From Halomonas alkalisoli (GTDB lineage: Bacteria > Pseudomonadota > Gammaproteobacteria > Pseudomonadales > Halomonadaceae), in contig NZ_JAKCMI010000023.1 of assembly GCF_021412585.1 (NCBI RefSeq), positions 62,001 through 126,000 of the forward strand: a stretch of DNA of 64,000 nt, written 5' to 3'. Positions 1 to 8,483 of the stretch are shown here, piece by piece. The notes under the pieces are model-generated. The model was not told where the DNA came from, did no database searches, and was given only the letters and a program-made list of their open reading frames with translations. Numbering within the stretch: the stretch's first letter is position 1; every line of letters begins with the position of its first letter. Made by a program: the position numbers and the translations under genes.

Positions 1-1
1 C

Positions 2-1249
2 CGCCGCGGGCCGGGGCAGGACGCGCAGTCGCTCACCGGCCGCATCATGGGCATGGGCGCGGGCATCCCGGAAGCCAACGTGTTCGCCTTCACCCCGCCG
101 CCGATCATGGGGCTGTCGCTGACCGGGGGCGTCGAGGGTTACCTGCAGGTCCGTGGTGATGCTACGCCCCAGGAGATCCAGGCGATCGCCGGCGAGCTGG
201 CTGCAGCCGCCAACGAGCGGCCCGAACTGTCCAACGCCCGCACCACCCTGGATACCAGCATTCCCCGCTTCACCGCCGAGGTGGACCGTGAGAAGGCACG
301 GGCCATGGGTGTGCCGATCAACCAGATCTTCGAGACCATGCAGAGCACCTTCGGCGCGCTCTACGTCAACGACTTCACCCTGGCCGGCCGCAACTGGCAG
401 GTCAACCTGCAGTCGGAAGGCGAGTTCCGCAGCCAGCCGGAGGACCTCAACAAGGTCTTCGTGCGCTCGGAGTATGGCGAGATGTTGCCGCTGAGTTCGC
501 TGGTGACCCTCGAGCGCGCGCCGGGGCCGGACATCATCAACCGCTTCAATGTCTATCCGGCGGCCAAGTTCATGGCCGACGCGGCGCCGGGCTACACCAC
601 CGGCCAGGCCAAGGCGGCCATGGACGAGGTGGCAGCACAGGTATTGACCCAGGGCAACACCCAGCTCGGCTGGATCGGCGAGGCCTTTCAGCTTGACGCC
701 GCCGCCGGTGCCGGCGGGCTGGCCTTCGGCCTGGGCATGATCATGGTGCTGCTGATCCTGGCGGCCCAGTACGAGCGGCTGACACTGCCGTTGGCGGTGG
801 TGACGGCGGTGCCGTTCGGCGTGCTGGGAGCGGCGCTGGCGGCGATGCTGCGCGGCTTCCCCAATGACGTCTACTTCCAGGTGGGGCTGCTGGTGCTGAT
901 CGGCCTGGCCGCCAAGAATGCCATCCTGATCGTCGAGTTTGCCGCTCAGAACCGGCGCGCCGGGATGAGCTCGACCGATGCGGCTCTGGCCGCGGCACAG
1001 CAGCGCTTCCGGGCGATCCTGATGACGGCGTTGACCTTCATCATCGGCTCGCTGCCGCTGGTCTTCGCCACCGGGGCGGGGGCTGCCAGCCGACAGGAAA
1101 TCGGCACCGTGGTAGTCGGCGGTATGCTGTTGGCAAGCTCCCTGGCCCTGATCTTCGTGCCGCTGGCCTACAAGCTGCTGGAGGACCTGGGGACCTGGCG
1201 CCGCGATCGCAAGGCAAGCCGCCAGGGAGAGGAGCCGACCCATGCGTAA
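2..1249 (+). CDS. RND efflux transporter permease (HAE1/AcrB type), 3' part
   Basis: This is the C-terminal 415 residues of an inner-membrane proton-driven multidrug pump; the frame is open from base 2, so the gene starts upstream of the window. Visible are the second periplasmic porter region, a cluster of membrane helices and the AcrB-family signature [14 protein letters not shown] near bases 900-945. The gene ends with a short basic cytoplasmic tail. It overlaps the next gene, an outer-membrane factor, by 8 bases, so the two are translationally coupled. The membrane-fusion protein is expected just upstream, outside the window. The substrate cannot be told from the sequence. The family call is firm; the exact pump name is not. 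Confidence 0.93.
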   Translation, partial: RRGPGQDAQSLTGRIMGMGAGIPEANVFAFTPPPIMGLSLTGGVEGYLQVRGDATPQEIQAIAGELAAAANERPELSNARTTLDTSIPRFTAEVDREKARAMGVPINQIFETMQSTFGALYVNDFTLAGRNWQVNLQSEGEFRSQPEDLNKVFVRSEYGEMLPLSSLVTLERAPGPDIINRFNVYPAAKFMADAAPGYTTGQAKAAMDEVAAQVLTQGNTQLGWIGEAFQLDAAAGAGGLAFGLGMIMVLLILAAQYERLTLPLAVVTAVPFGVLGAALAAMLRGFPNDVYFQVGLLVLIGLAAKNAILIVEFAAQNRRAGMSSTDAALAAAQQRFRAILMTALTFIIGSLPLVFATGAGAASRQEIGTVVVGGMLLASSLALIFVPLAYKLLEDLGTWRRDRKASRQGEEPTHA

Positions 1250-2675
1250 CCGTTCACTGCTTCGCACCGGTCGCCTACCCTCGCTGGCATTGGCCACGGC
1301 ACTGCTGGCCGGCTGTGCCATGGGTCCCGACTATCGTGCCCCCGAGCTGGCGCTGCCCGACGAGTGGCCCGAGCATGTGATGCTCTCCGCCGAGGCCCGC
1401 CAGGAGTGGCAGAGCTGGTGGACCCGCTTCGAGGACCCGTCATTGGACAGGCTGGTCGAGCGGGCGGTCGACGACAATCTGGATATCCGCCTGCAGCTGG
1501 CGCGCATCGAAGAGGCGCGGGCGCGCCTGGGCCTGGCCCGTGCCGAACAGCTGCCCTCGGTGGGTGCCCAGGCCGAGGCTTCGCGGGAGCGCACACCCGG
1601 CACGGCCTCGCCGCTGGGGCAGAGCACTACCGGCAACCTGTTTTCGCTGGCCGGCGTGCTCAACTATGAGCTCGATCTCTGGGGCCGGCTGGATCGCGAG
1701 CGCGAGGCCTCCGAGGCCCTGCTCGAGCAGAGCGAGTTCGCCCGTGATGCGGTGCGCCTGAACGTGATCGCCGATGTAGTGGCCACCTACTTCGACCTGC
1801 GCAACGCCGAGCGTCAGCTTCGAATCACCGAGGAGACGGTGGCGTCCCGCGAGGAGACCTACCGGATCGAGCAGATTCGCTTCGACTCCGGCGAGACCGG
1901 TGAGCTGGCCCTGCGTCAGGCCCAGTCGGAGCTGGAAACCACCCGTGCCCAACTGCCCGGCCAGAAGCAGCGGGTCAGGATGCTGGAGGGTGCGCTGGCC
2001 ATCCTGGTGGGAATGAGCCCGGCGGAGCTGATGGACGAGCTCGATTTCGGAGACACCCAGCTGGCGGATATCGTGCTGCCCGACAGTGTGCCTGCCGTAC
2101 TGCCTTCCAGCCTGCTGCAGCGTCGGCCGGATATCCGCTCCGCCGAGGCGGGGCTGATAGCGGCCAATGCCTCCATCGGCGTGGCCGAGGCGAGCCGCCT
2201 GCCCACCCTCAACCTGGGCGGCTTCCTGGGAACGGCAGCGGGTGACAGCAGTGACCTGTTCACCACCGCCGCCCAGACCTGGGGGCTCTCCGCCACGGTC
2301 ATGGGGCCGCTGTTCGACTTCGGCCGCTCCCGCTCCCGGGTCGACACCGCCGAAGCGCTGGCCGCCCAGGCCGAGGTTCAGTACCGCGCCACGGTCAACC
2401 AGGCGTTCAACGAGGTTCGCAACGCCCTGGTCATCTTCGAGACCAGTGGCGAGCGCATCGAGGCGACACAGGCCCAGGTGGAGGCACTGGCACGCACCCT
2501 GGAGCTGGCGGAAGTGCGCTATCGGGAAGGCTTCGTTGGCTTCATCGAGCTGCTCGATGCCCAGCGGGCACTGCTCTCGGCGGAGCTGGCGCTGTCGGAG
2601 GCGATGCGCGACCGCCTGACCGCCACCGCCACGCTGTTCAAGGCGCTGGGTGGCGGCTGGGAGGCCGATGCCTGA
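1242..2675 (+). CDS. Outer-membrane efflux lipoprotein (NodT/OprM family)
   Basis: This 477-residue protein is the TolC-like outer-membrane channel of the tripartite RND pump. The N-terminus has a basic start, a hydrophobic stretch and a lipobox LLAGC at about residues 21-25, followed by the typical GPDYRAP segment. Two repeated OEP domains follow, with long amphipathic helices; conserved motifs include YELDLWGR in the first half and [12 protein letters not shown] at the start of the second. Length and architecture match OprM/OprN-type proteins. It overlaps the permease gene and is followed at once by a strong hairpin terminator, so it is the last gene of the pump operon. Confidence 0.94.
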   Translation: MRNRSLLRTGRLPSLALATALLAGCAMGPDYRAPELALPDEWPEHVMLSAEARQEWQSWWTRFEDPSLDRLVERAVDDNLDIRLQLARIEEARARLGLARAEQLPSVGAQAEASRERTPGTASPLGQSTTGNLFSLAGVLNYELDLWGRLDREREASEALLEQSEFARDAVRLNVIADVVATYFDLRNAERQLRITEETVASREETYRIEQIRFDSGETGELALRQAQSELETTRAQLPGQKQRVRMLEGALAILVGMSPAELMDELDFGDTQLADIVLPDSVPAVLPSSLLQRRPDIRSAEAGLIAANASIGVAEASRLPTLNLGGFLGTAAGDSSDLFTTAAQTWGLSATVMGPLFDFGRSRSRVDTAEALAAQAEVQYRATVNQAFNEVRNALVIFETSGERIEATQAQVEALARTLELAEVRYREGFVGFIELLDAQRALLSAELALSEAMRDRLTATATLFKALGGGWEADA

Positions 2676-2697
2676 AGGCGGCGAAGGCGTGAACGAA

Positions 2698-2730
2698 AAC
2701 GGGCCGGATCCTCAGGGGATCCGGCCCGTT
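2698..2730. terminator. Bidirectional terminator hairpin after the efflux operon
   Basis: A perfect 14-bp stem (2698-2711 with 2717-2730) encloses a 5-base loop. It lies between the end of the outer-membrane factor gene and the end of the convergent TetR gene. The arms begin AAC and end GTT, so T-rich tails are short in both directions. It probably serves both transcripts. Confidence 0.8.
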
Positions 2731-2752
2731 GTCGTTGTGGAGCCGCAAAGCG

Positions 2753-3370
2753 TCAGGGCTCGCGGGCGAGCAGTTTAAGCAGCGTATCGACCAGCTCCGT
2801 GCCGCGCTCGCGGATCGAGAAGTGCTCGTGATTGCGCAGCCAGTCGTGAAAAAGCCCGCCCAGGCTTGATTGCAGCAGCCGCGCTGCCAGTTCCGGCGTG
2901 ATGTCGGGGCGCAGCAGCCGATGCTCGCAGGCGACCGTGAAGTATTCGATGAGTGCTCCACAGGATTCCTCGGCGATCTCGTTCTGCATGGCCAGGGGAT
3001 CGATCTCGCCAAACACTTCGCAGTGGTGGATCAGGATGGCGTGGACCCGGCGATAGCGGGGCTGCTCGAGTCGCGTCAAGCCCTGGCGGCAGGCCAGGCG
3101 GATCGCTTCCAGCGGTGCATCGGCGAGTGCCGGGTCATCGACTTCGTCGACCAGTTCCTGAAAGGGCATGCGCACCCGGTCGAGCATGGCGCGAAACAGG
3201 TCAGCCTTGTTGCGGAAATGCCAGTATACCGCGCCGCGGGTCATCCCTGCCTGGCGCGCAATCTGCTCCAGCGAGGTACGGGAGACGCCACGCTCGAGAA
3301 AGATCTCCTCGGCGGCATCCAGCAGGGCTTCACGGGTGGCAGCGGCTTCCGCCTTGGTGCGTCTGGCCAT
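2753..3370 (-). CDS. TetR/AcrR family transcriptional repressor
   Basis: This 205-residue regulator has an N-terminal TetR helix-turn-helix at residues 10-55, including the signature SLEQIARQAGMTRGAVYWHFRN, followed by an all-helical ligand-binding domain of the AcrR/TtgR type (MPFQELVDEV, then RRVHAILIHHCEVFGE). Its length is normal for the family. It is convergent with the RND pump operon and shares its terminator region, so it is the likely local repressor of that pump. Its operator at the pump promoter would lie outside the window. The start is the ATG at 3370, with a purine-rich GGAGAG upstream. Confidence 0.9.
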   Translation of the reverse strand: MARRTKAEAAATREALLDAAEEIFLERGVSRTSLEQIARQAGMTRGAVYWHFRNKADLFRAMLDRVRMPFQELVDEVDDPALADAPLEAIRLACRQGLTRLEQPRYRRVHAILIHHCEVFGEIDPLAMQNEIAEESCGALIEYFTVACEHRLLRPDITPELAARLLQSSLGGLFHDWLRNHEHFSIRERGTELVDTLLKLLAREP

Positions 3371-3393
3371 GGTAGGGTGCGTCTCTCCTCATA

Positions 3394-3421
3394 CATAACG
3401 GGGCATGCATAACGGGGCATG
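3394..3421. repeat. 14-bp tandem duplication upstream of the tetR gene
   Basis: The unit CATAACGGGGCATG occurs twice head to tail (3394-3407 and 3408-3421), 24 bases upstream of the regulator start codon. Each unit begins CAT and ends ATG. The position, at or just inside the regulator's promoter region, would suit an autoregulatory operator, but a chance duplication is possible. Confidence 0.6.
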
Positions 3422-3491
3422 GCCGCTATTCTACCGGAGCGGCCCTTCTTTTACATTCAACTCTGTATGGATGTGGTGCGAGGGTCCATCC

Positions 3492-3520
3492 TCGTCATTC
3501 TGCCGCCATCGCGGTATAAG
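3492..3520 (+). promoter_or_regulatory. Candidate sigma-70 promoter of the deacylase gene
   Basis: A -35-like TCGTCA at 3492-3497 and a -10-like TATAAG at 3515-3520 are separated by 17 bases, and the start codon at 3556 lies 35 bases downstream. The spacing is ideal and the -10 is good. The -35 matches consensus at 4 of 6 positions. Confidence 0.45.
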
Positions 3521-3555
3521 AGAGTGAACATTGTTCTGTTACAGGAAGCCGCAGC

Positions 3556-4587
3556 ATGGCTCGCGCCCCCTTCGAACTCGCTGGCGTCAAGGTGATGCCG
3601 GGAAACCGAATCCAGATCGATGTGCCGGTGGCACGCCTCTATACCCACGCACCGTTGCACATTCCCGTGGAAGTGGTTCACGGGCGTCAGCAGGGGCCAA
3701 TATTGCTGGTATGTGGCGGCATTCACGGCGATGAGATCAATGGCGTCGAGATCGTCCGCCGCCTGCTGCGCTCGAAACAGATCCAGGGTCTGCGCGGTAC
3801 CCTGGTGGCAGTGCCGATCGTCAACGTGTTCGGCTTCATGCAGCACACGCGCTACCTGCCGGATCGGCGTGACCTCAACCGCTGCTTTCCCGGCAGTGAA
3901 TCGGGCTCGCTGGGAGGCCGTGTCGCGGCACTGTTCCGCGAGCAGATCGTCGACCACGCCACCCATATCATCGACCTGCACACCGGGGCCATTCATCGCA
4001 CCAACCTGCCGCAGATTCGCGCCCAGCTCAGCCCCGGGAGCGAGACCGAGCGGATGGCCAACGCCTTTGGCGCCCCGGTGATTCTCAACGCCGAGCTGCG
4101 TGAAGGCAGCCTGCGCCACTATGCACAGAACCGTGGTATTCCCGTACTGACCTATGAGGCCGGCGAGGCGCTGCGTTTCGACGAGTGGGCGATCACCCCG
4201 GGGGTGCGCGGGGTGCTGCGGGTCATGCGCCGGCTGGGCATGCTCACCGGCGAGCATCGGCGTCGGTTGCCGCCCGCGGCGGAGCTGGCCAACGGCTCGA
4301 GCTGGGCGCGAGCGCCCATCGATGGCATCCTGCGGCCCAAGGTACGCCTCGGGGCACGGGTAGCAACGGGCGAGGTGCTGGGCAGGGTGGCCGACCCCTT
4401 CGGTAACGCCGAAGCGACCGTCAAGTCCATGGCCGACGGCATCGTCATCGGCATGAGCCGGCTGCCCCTGGCCAACGAGGGCGAAGCGCTCTTCCACATC
4501 GCCCGTTTCGATGAGATCGAAGAGGCCGAGAGTGCCGTGGAGGGCTTCCATTCCAGCCTGGAGCCGCCTCCGGATTCGCTCTATTGA
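3556..4587 (+). CDS. Succinylglutamate desuccinylase/aspartoacylase family zinc hydrolase
   Basis: This 343-residue protein belongs to the M14-like AstE/AspA family of zinc amide hydrolases. The zinc ligands are visible as GIHGDE (residues 55-60) and the later DLHTG motif (about 140-144); the catalytic glutamate is probably in the YEAGEA stretch near residue 200. The C-terminal third is a beta-rich domain seen in many bacterial members, with SSWARAPIDGILRPKVRLG and VADPFGNAEATVKS. The ATG at 3556 has AGGAAG 8-13 bases upstream. No arginine-catabolism (ast) or ectoine-degradation genes adjoin it, so the substrate is not determined. It converges on dusA with only 3 bases between them. Confidence 0.88.
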   Translation: MARAPFELAGVKVMPGNRIQIDVPVARLYTHAPLHIPVEVVHGRQQGPILLVCGGIHGDEINGVEIVRRLLRSKQIQGLRGTLVAVPIVNVFGFMQHTRYLPDRRDLNRCFPGSESGSLGGRVAALFREQIVDHATHIIDLHTGAIHRTNLPQIRAQLSPGSETERMANAFGAPVILNAELREGSLRHYAQNRGIPVLTYEAGEALRFDEWAITPGVRGVLRVMRRLGMLTGEHRRRLPPAAELANGSSWARAPIDGILRPKVRLGARVATGEVLGRVADPFGNAEATVKSMADGIVIGMSRLPLANEGEALFHIARFDEIEEAESAVEGFHSSLEPPPDSLY

Positions 4588-4590
4588 GCG

Positions 4591-5601
4591 TCAGGCCGTC
4601 TCTGTCTCGGTCGCCGGAGTCGTCTCCGGCACCAGGCTGAGCGCGTCGTCGAAGACTCGCAGGCAGGCGCCGTCCAGGTGGCCGTTCTCGGATAAGTGGC
4701 GACGGAAGCGGCGCCCGCCCGGCCGGCCCTGGAACAGGCCCAGCAGGTGGCGGGTGATGTGGTTTAGCTTGGCACCCTCGTCGAGGCGCCGGGCAATGTA
4801 GGGGCGAAAGGCGCGGGCGGCGGCATGGCGGCTGGTTGCCGGGCCCGCAACGCCATAGAACGCCTCGTCCACGTCGGCCAGTAGCCATGGGTTCTGGTAG
4901 GCCTCGCGGCCCACCATCACGCTGTCGACCTGGGCGAGCTGTTCGTGGCACTCCTCCAGCGTCTTGATACCGCCGTTGATGCCGATATGCAGCTCCGGCC
5001 GACTCGCCTTGAGGCGATGCACCCGCGGGTAGTTGAGCGGCGGCACGTCACGGTTCTGCTTGGGCGAGAGCCCCTGCAGCCACGCCTTGCGCGCGTGGAC
5101 GATGAACACCTCGCAGCCGGCGTCCGCCACCTGGGCGATGAAGCGCTCCAGGTCGGCATCCTCGTCCTGGTCGTCGATACCGATGCGGCATTTCACCGTC
5201 ACCGGGATCGACACCGCCTCGCGCATGGCGCGCACCGCTGCCGCCACCTTCTCCGGATACGCCATCAGGCAGGCGCCGATCAGGTTGTTCTGCACCCTGT
5301 CGCTGGGGCAGCCCACGTTGAGGTTGACCTCGTCATAACCCCACGCCTCGGCGATGGCCGCACACTCGGCCAGCTCGCCGGCATCGCTGCCGCCCAGCTG
5401 CAGCGCCAGTGGATGCTCCACTTGGTCGTAACCGAGGAAGCGCTCCCGCGGGCTGCCGTGGAGGATGGCCCCGGTGGTCACCATCTCGGTATACAGCAGG
5501 GCGCGCCGGGTCAGCGTGCGCACGAAGGCTCTCTGGTCCCTGGTAGTCCAGTCCATCATCGGGGCAACAGAAAAGGTGCGGTCGAGCTCAGGCATCGGCA
5601 T
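4591..5601 (-). CDS. dusA: tRNA-dihydrouridine synthase A
   Basis: This FMN-dependent enzyme reduces uridine to dihydrouridine at positions 20/20a of tRNA D-loops. The product begins FSVAPMMDWTTRDQRAF, typical of DusA. It has the FMN/catalytic motif LNVGCPSDRVQNN with the active-site cysteine, the VTVKCRIGID strand, the DusA motif VHARKAWLQGLSPKQNR and a GINGGI phosphate-binding loop, in family order. The length of about 336 residues fits DusA. The ATG at 5601 is preceded in frame by a GTG at 5604; neither has a clear Shine-Dalgarno sequence, so the start is slightly uncertain. A TauE-type permease gene lies 87 bases upstream on the same strand. Confidence 0.96.
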   Translation of the reverse strand: MPMPELDRTFSVAPMMDWTTRDQRAFVRTLTRRALLYTEMVTTGAILHGSPRERFLGYDQVEHPLALQLGGSDAGELAECAAIAEAWGYDEVNLNVGCPSDRVQNNLIGACLMAYPEKVAAAVRAMREAVSIPVTVKCRIGIDDQDEDADLERFIAQVADAGCEVFIVHARKAWLQGLSPKQNRDVPPLNYPRVHRLKASRPELHIGINGGIKTLEECHEQLAQVDSVMVGREAYQNPWLLADVDEAFYGVAGPATSRHAAARAFRPYIARRLDEGAKLNHITRHLLGLFQGRPGGRRFRRHLSENGHLDGACLRVFDDALSLVPETTPATETETA

Positions 5602-5688
5602 CACTGGGTAGGGCGGAGGAAGGGCAATATTCTATCAGTTCTGGTCAATCCTTGACCATCTCAGGTACTGACCATCGCCGGGACAGCC

Positions 5689-6495
5689 TTATGCCGTGAA
5701 CACCGCATACACCATCTGCAGCGCCAGCCCCATCAGCATGACGGCGAAGACCCGCTTGAGCAGCGCCACGGGGAGCTTGTGGGCGAGCCTGGCCCCGATG
5801 GGAGCGGTGAGGATACTGAAGGGCGCCATCAGCAGCAGGGCGGGCAGGTAGACGTAGCCCAGGGCGGCCGTCGGCAGGCCCGGCGTGGCCCAGCCATTGA
5901 TGATGTAGCCCAGTGCACCCGCCATGGCGATGGGTAGCCCCACGGCCGCCGAGGTGCCGATGGCGCGGGGCAGTTTCACGTTGCACCAGGTCAGGAAGGG
6001 CACCGTCAGCGAGCCACCGCCGATGGCCACCAGGGCCGAAATGCCGCCAATGCCGAGGCCGGCACCGCTCAGGCCGACCGGGCCTGGCAGGCTGCGGCTC
6101 GGCTTGGGCTTCAGGTTGGCGAGCATCTGCAGCGACATCAGCACCATGAAGCAGGCGAAGAAGATGGCCAGGCCTCGGGTCGGGATCAGGGCGGCGATGA
6201 AGGTCGCCATGAAGGTGCCGATCAGTATACCCGGCGTAATGACGCGTACGGTTTGCCAGTCCACGGCCCCGTGGCGATGGTGGGATAGCAGGCTGGCGGT
6301 GGCGGCGGGGATGATGGCCGCCATGGCGGTGCCCAGGGCCAGGTGAGCGAGGTGCTCGTGGGGCACGCCCTGCAGCACGAACAGTGAGGTAAGAATCGGC
6401 ACCATGATACCGCCACCACCGATACCGAGCAGGCCGGCCATGATGCCGACCACGCCGCCCAGGGCAACGTAGGCCAGCCACCAGATGAGTTCCAA
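5689..6495 (-). CDS. TauE/SafE family sulfite-exporter-type permease
   Basis: This 268-residue inner-membrane protein has about eight hydrophobic segments and the family's duplicated glycine-rich signatures: GIMAGLLGIGGGGIMVPIL in the first half and LGIGGISALVAIGGGSLTVPFL in the second. Members move sulfite, sulfoacetate or other small organic anions; the substrate here is not shown by context. It is transcribed toward dusA and is divergent from the AraC regulator at 6653. The ATG start is well placed at the first membrane segment. Confidence 0.9.
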   Translation of the reverse strand: MELIWWLAYVALGGVVGIMAGLLGIGGGGIMVPILTSLFVLQGVPHEHLAHLALGTAMAAIIPAATASLLSHHRHGAVDWQTVRVITPGILIGTFMATFIAALIPTRGLAIFFACFMVLMSLQMLANLKPKPSRSLPGPVGLSGAGLGIGGISALVAIGGGSLTVPFLTWCNVKLPRAIGTSAAVGLPIAMAGALGYIINGWATPGLPTAALGYVYLPALLLMAPFSILTAPIGARLAHKLPVALLKRVFAVMLMGLALQMVYAVFTA

Positions 6496-6652
6496 GGTCG
6501 CGTCTCCTGAAAGGGCTTCGCCAGAGTTGGCGAGCTATTGTACGGGAAGTTGGCTTCGGGCGGGGCCGGCGTGAGGCTATGCTATTGGCTGCACGGCCCG
6601 TCGATATGGGAAGCGCTTGCGGAGACATGGCACTGAGTGGGGCATGGCGTGA

Positions 6653-7522
6653 ATGCAGGGGGAGGTGATGCGGATCGAGCGAGGGACCGATAGAGGGAAT
6701 AAGAGAGAGCTGCCTGCTCATCGTGCCGTGGCCCACAGGGTGGCCATCGCCGGCCTGGAGGCCTTCAGCCTCGCCTCCGACAGAACGTTTCCCCGGCACT
6801 CCCACGACCAGTTCGGGGTTGGCCTGGTCGTTTCCGGCGGCCATCGCTCCTGGAGCGGCCTCGGCATGGTGGACGCCCGAGCCGGTGATCTGATCACGGT
6901 CAATCCCGGAGAGCTGCACGATGGCAGCCCGATGAATGGCATTCCCCGAGCCTGGCAGATGCTCTATTTCGACCCGACCCTGGTGGCGTGCGGTTTGGAA
7001 GGAGCCCTGGATGGCGACGGGGGCCGGCCGATCGAGTTTGCCAGGCCGGCTATTGATGATCCCCGGTGTGCGGCGCTGTTTCAAACCCTGTTCGCCGAGG
7101 CGACGCGGCTTGGCAGTGAGCCGATGGCCATCGAGGAGGCGACGCTTCACTTCTTGGCCGAGGCGTTTCGTCGGCACGGCGCCTACCAGGCCCGCTGCGA
7201 CGATCGTCTCCCTCGTATGGCAAGGGTGCGCCAATGGCTGGACGAGGCGCCGGAGCAGACGGCCTCACTGGCAGACCTGGCTGCCCTTGTCGGAGTGAGC
7301 CGTTATCAATTGCTGCGCGGTTTTGTCCGCGAGACCGGCATGACGCCTCATGCCTATCGCGTTCAGCGGCGTGTGCGTATGGCAAGACAGTGCATCATCG
7401 CAGGCCAGACGCTGAGCCAGGCGGCGGCGGGGTCCGGCTTCGCCGACCAGAGCCATATGACTCGGGCCTTCACGCGGCAGTTGGGTATTTCACCCGGGCG
7501 CTACCGGGCGGCACTGGGATGA
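6653..7522 (+). CDS. AraC family transcriptional regulator
   Basis: This regulator of 289 residues has an N-terminal cupin sensor (AraC_binding: PRHSHDQFGVGLVVSGGHRSWSG, then GDLITVNPGELHDG) and a C-terminal double helix-turn-helix from about residue 185 (SLADLAALVGVSRYQLLRGFVRETGMTPH and LSQAAAGSGFADQSHMTRAF). An alternative in-frame ATG at 6668 sits directly after GGGGGAGG, so the true start may be five codons later. It lies just upstream of a LysE-type exporter gene, a common arrangement in which the regulator senses the exported amino acid. Confidence 0.9.
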   Translation: MQGEVMRIERGTDRGNKRELPAHRAVAHRVAIAGLEAFSLASDRTFPRHSHDQFGVGLVVSGGHRSWSGLGMVDARAGDLITVNPGELHDGSPMNGIPRAWQMLYFDPTLVACGLEGALDGDGGRPIEFARPAIDDPRCAALFQTLFAEATRLGSEPMAIEEATLHFLAEAFRRHGAYQARCDDRLPRMARVRQWLDEAPEQTASLADLAALVGVSRYQLLRGFVRETGMTPHAYRVQRRVRMARQCIIAGQTLSQAAAGSGFADQSHMTRAFTRQLGISPGRYRAALG

Positions 7523-7623
7523 CGTGAGAACCTGCAATTTCCTTCAAGACGCTCTTCCCGATGGCGAGCACAGTGGTGGTGAGCCAATGCTCGACCCACC
7601 TCAGCCATTGGGAGAGTCCTCTC

Positions 7624-8235
7624 GTGAGTATCGAATTTCTGCTGACGTCCCTGGTCGTTGCCGCCTTGCCTGGAACCGGGGTGATCTTCACTCTGGCAGC
7701 GGGAGTCACGCGTGGCGTGATGGCGGGGATCCTGGCGGCCGCAGGCTGTACCCTGGGCATCGTGCCGCACATGGCGGCCGCCACGCTTGGCCTCGCCCCC
7801 TTGTTGCATACCAGTGCCGTGGCCTTTCAGTTTTTCAAGTTTGCGGGGGTCGGTTACCTGCTCTACCTTGCATGGTGCACGCTGAAGCAGAGGGGGGCGC
7901 TCAGCGTTGAGCAGGATGCCAGCCCGCAGGCCGGCTGGCGCATCATGGCCTCTGCGGCATTCGTTAACCTTCTCAATCCGAAGCTGACGATCTTCTTCCT
8001 TGCGTTCCTGCCCCAGTTCGTCGACGCCAGCGAAAGCACCCCGTTGCTGAGGATGCTGGAGCTGAGCGCTGTCTTCATGGTGGTAACACTGGTTGTCTTC
8101 AGCGGCTACGGCACTTTTGCGGCGGTCGTGCGCAACCATCTGTTTTCCAGGCCAGGGGTGTTGGCCTGGATGCGCCGAGGTTTTGCGGCTGCCTTCGTGG
8201 CACTCGGCTTCCGGCTTGCCTTGATGGAGCGATAG
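7624..8235 (+). CDS. LysE/RhtB family amino-acid exporter
   Basis: This 203-residue inner-membrane exporter has about six hydrophobic helices. Family features are the N-terminal SIEFLLTSLVVAALPGTGVIFTLAAG and the middle GVGYLLYLAWCTLKQ, followed by FVNLLNPKLTIFFLAFLPQFV. The GTG at 7624 is preferred over an upstream in-frame ATG at 7561. It has GGAGAG seven bases upstream, it puts the first helix at the N-terminus as in homologues, and it gives the usual family length. The gene follows the AraC regulator on the same strand with a 101-base gap. The exported compound is unknown. Confidence 0.9.
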   Translation: MSIEFLLTSLVVAALPGTGVIFTLAAGVTRGVMAGILAAAGCTLGIVPHMAAATLGLAPLLHTSAVAFQFFKFAGVGYLLYLAWCTLKQRGALSVEQDASPQAGWRIMASAAFVNLLNPKLTIFFLAFLPQFVDASESTPLLRMLELSAVFMVVTLVVFSGYGTFAAVVRNHLFSRPGVLAWMRRGFAAAFVALGFRLALMER

Positions 8236-8274
8236 CGGCGTGGCCGATGATTGTGGCTGATTTCCTACAGAGCG

Positions 8275-8292
8275 TGTAGGCGATTTCCTACA
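8275..8292. promoter_or_regulatory. GacA/UvrY-type upstream activating sequence
   Basis: TGTAGG at 8275-8280 and CCTACA at 8287-8292 form a perfect inverted repeat with a 6-base spacer. This matches the form of the GacA box (TGTAAG-N6-CTTACA) that activates csr/rsm small RNAs in gammaproteobacteria. It lies about 50 bases before a GGA-rich RNA-like segment with a terminator, which greatly strengthens the assignment. A second CCTACA at 8263-8268 adds a partial overlapping copy. Confidence 0.82.
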
Positions 8293-8341
8293 AGCCTGGA
8301 TAACCTGCGTTAAGCGTTTTTCCTGGCCAAGCTGGCATGGT

Positions 8342-8482
8342 GGAGTCATTGAGCAATGGAAGGCTCAACAGGGAAGATCAAGCCAGGAGGGCTCGGCAAC
8401 CAGGGATGCGCGAACAGGAAGTTCGTGATGGACAGGAAAGGGAAGTGGAGATAGAAGCCCGGCCTTACGGCCGGGCTTTCTT
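8342..8482 (+). ncRNA. CsrB/RsmZ-like CsrA-sequestering small RNA
   Basis: This is a non-coding segment of about 140 bases with ten GGA triplets (first at 8342, last at 8447-8449), most in A/CAGGA or GGGA contexts typical of CsrA/RsmA sites. Two sit exactly in hairpin loops: AGCC-AGGAG-GGCT (8381-8393) and CGAAC-AGGAA-GTTCG (8411-8425). It ends in an intrinsic terminator and is preceded by a perfect GacA-type palindrome. Such RNAs titrate the translational repressor CsrA and so derepress biofilm, secretion and storage genes. The 5' end is estimated, because the promoter is not clear-cut. No CsrA or GacA gene lies in the window. Only a family similarity is claimed; the exact Rfam family is unknown. 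Confidence 0.82.
8455..8482 (+). terminator. Intrinsic terminator of the Csr/Rsm-like RNA
   Basis: A perfect 10-bp stem (8455-8464 with 8469-8478) with a TTAC loop is followed by TTTCTT. It closes the GGA-rich small RNA. Confidence 0.88.
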
Positions 8483-8483
8483 G

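Noticed and set aside
5645..7234. 529-codon minus-strand frame spanning the TauE and AraC genes
   Set aside because: It runs across two divergent real genes and their promoter region in the wrong frames, so it cannot be a real gene.
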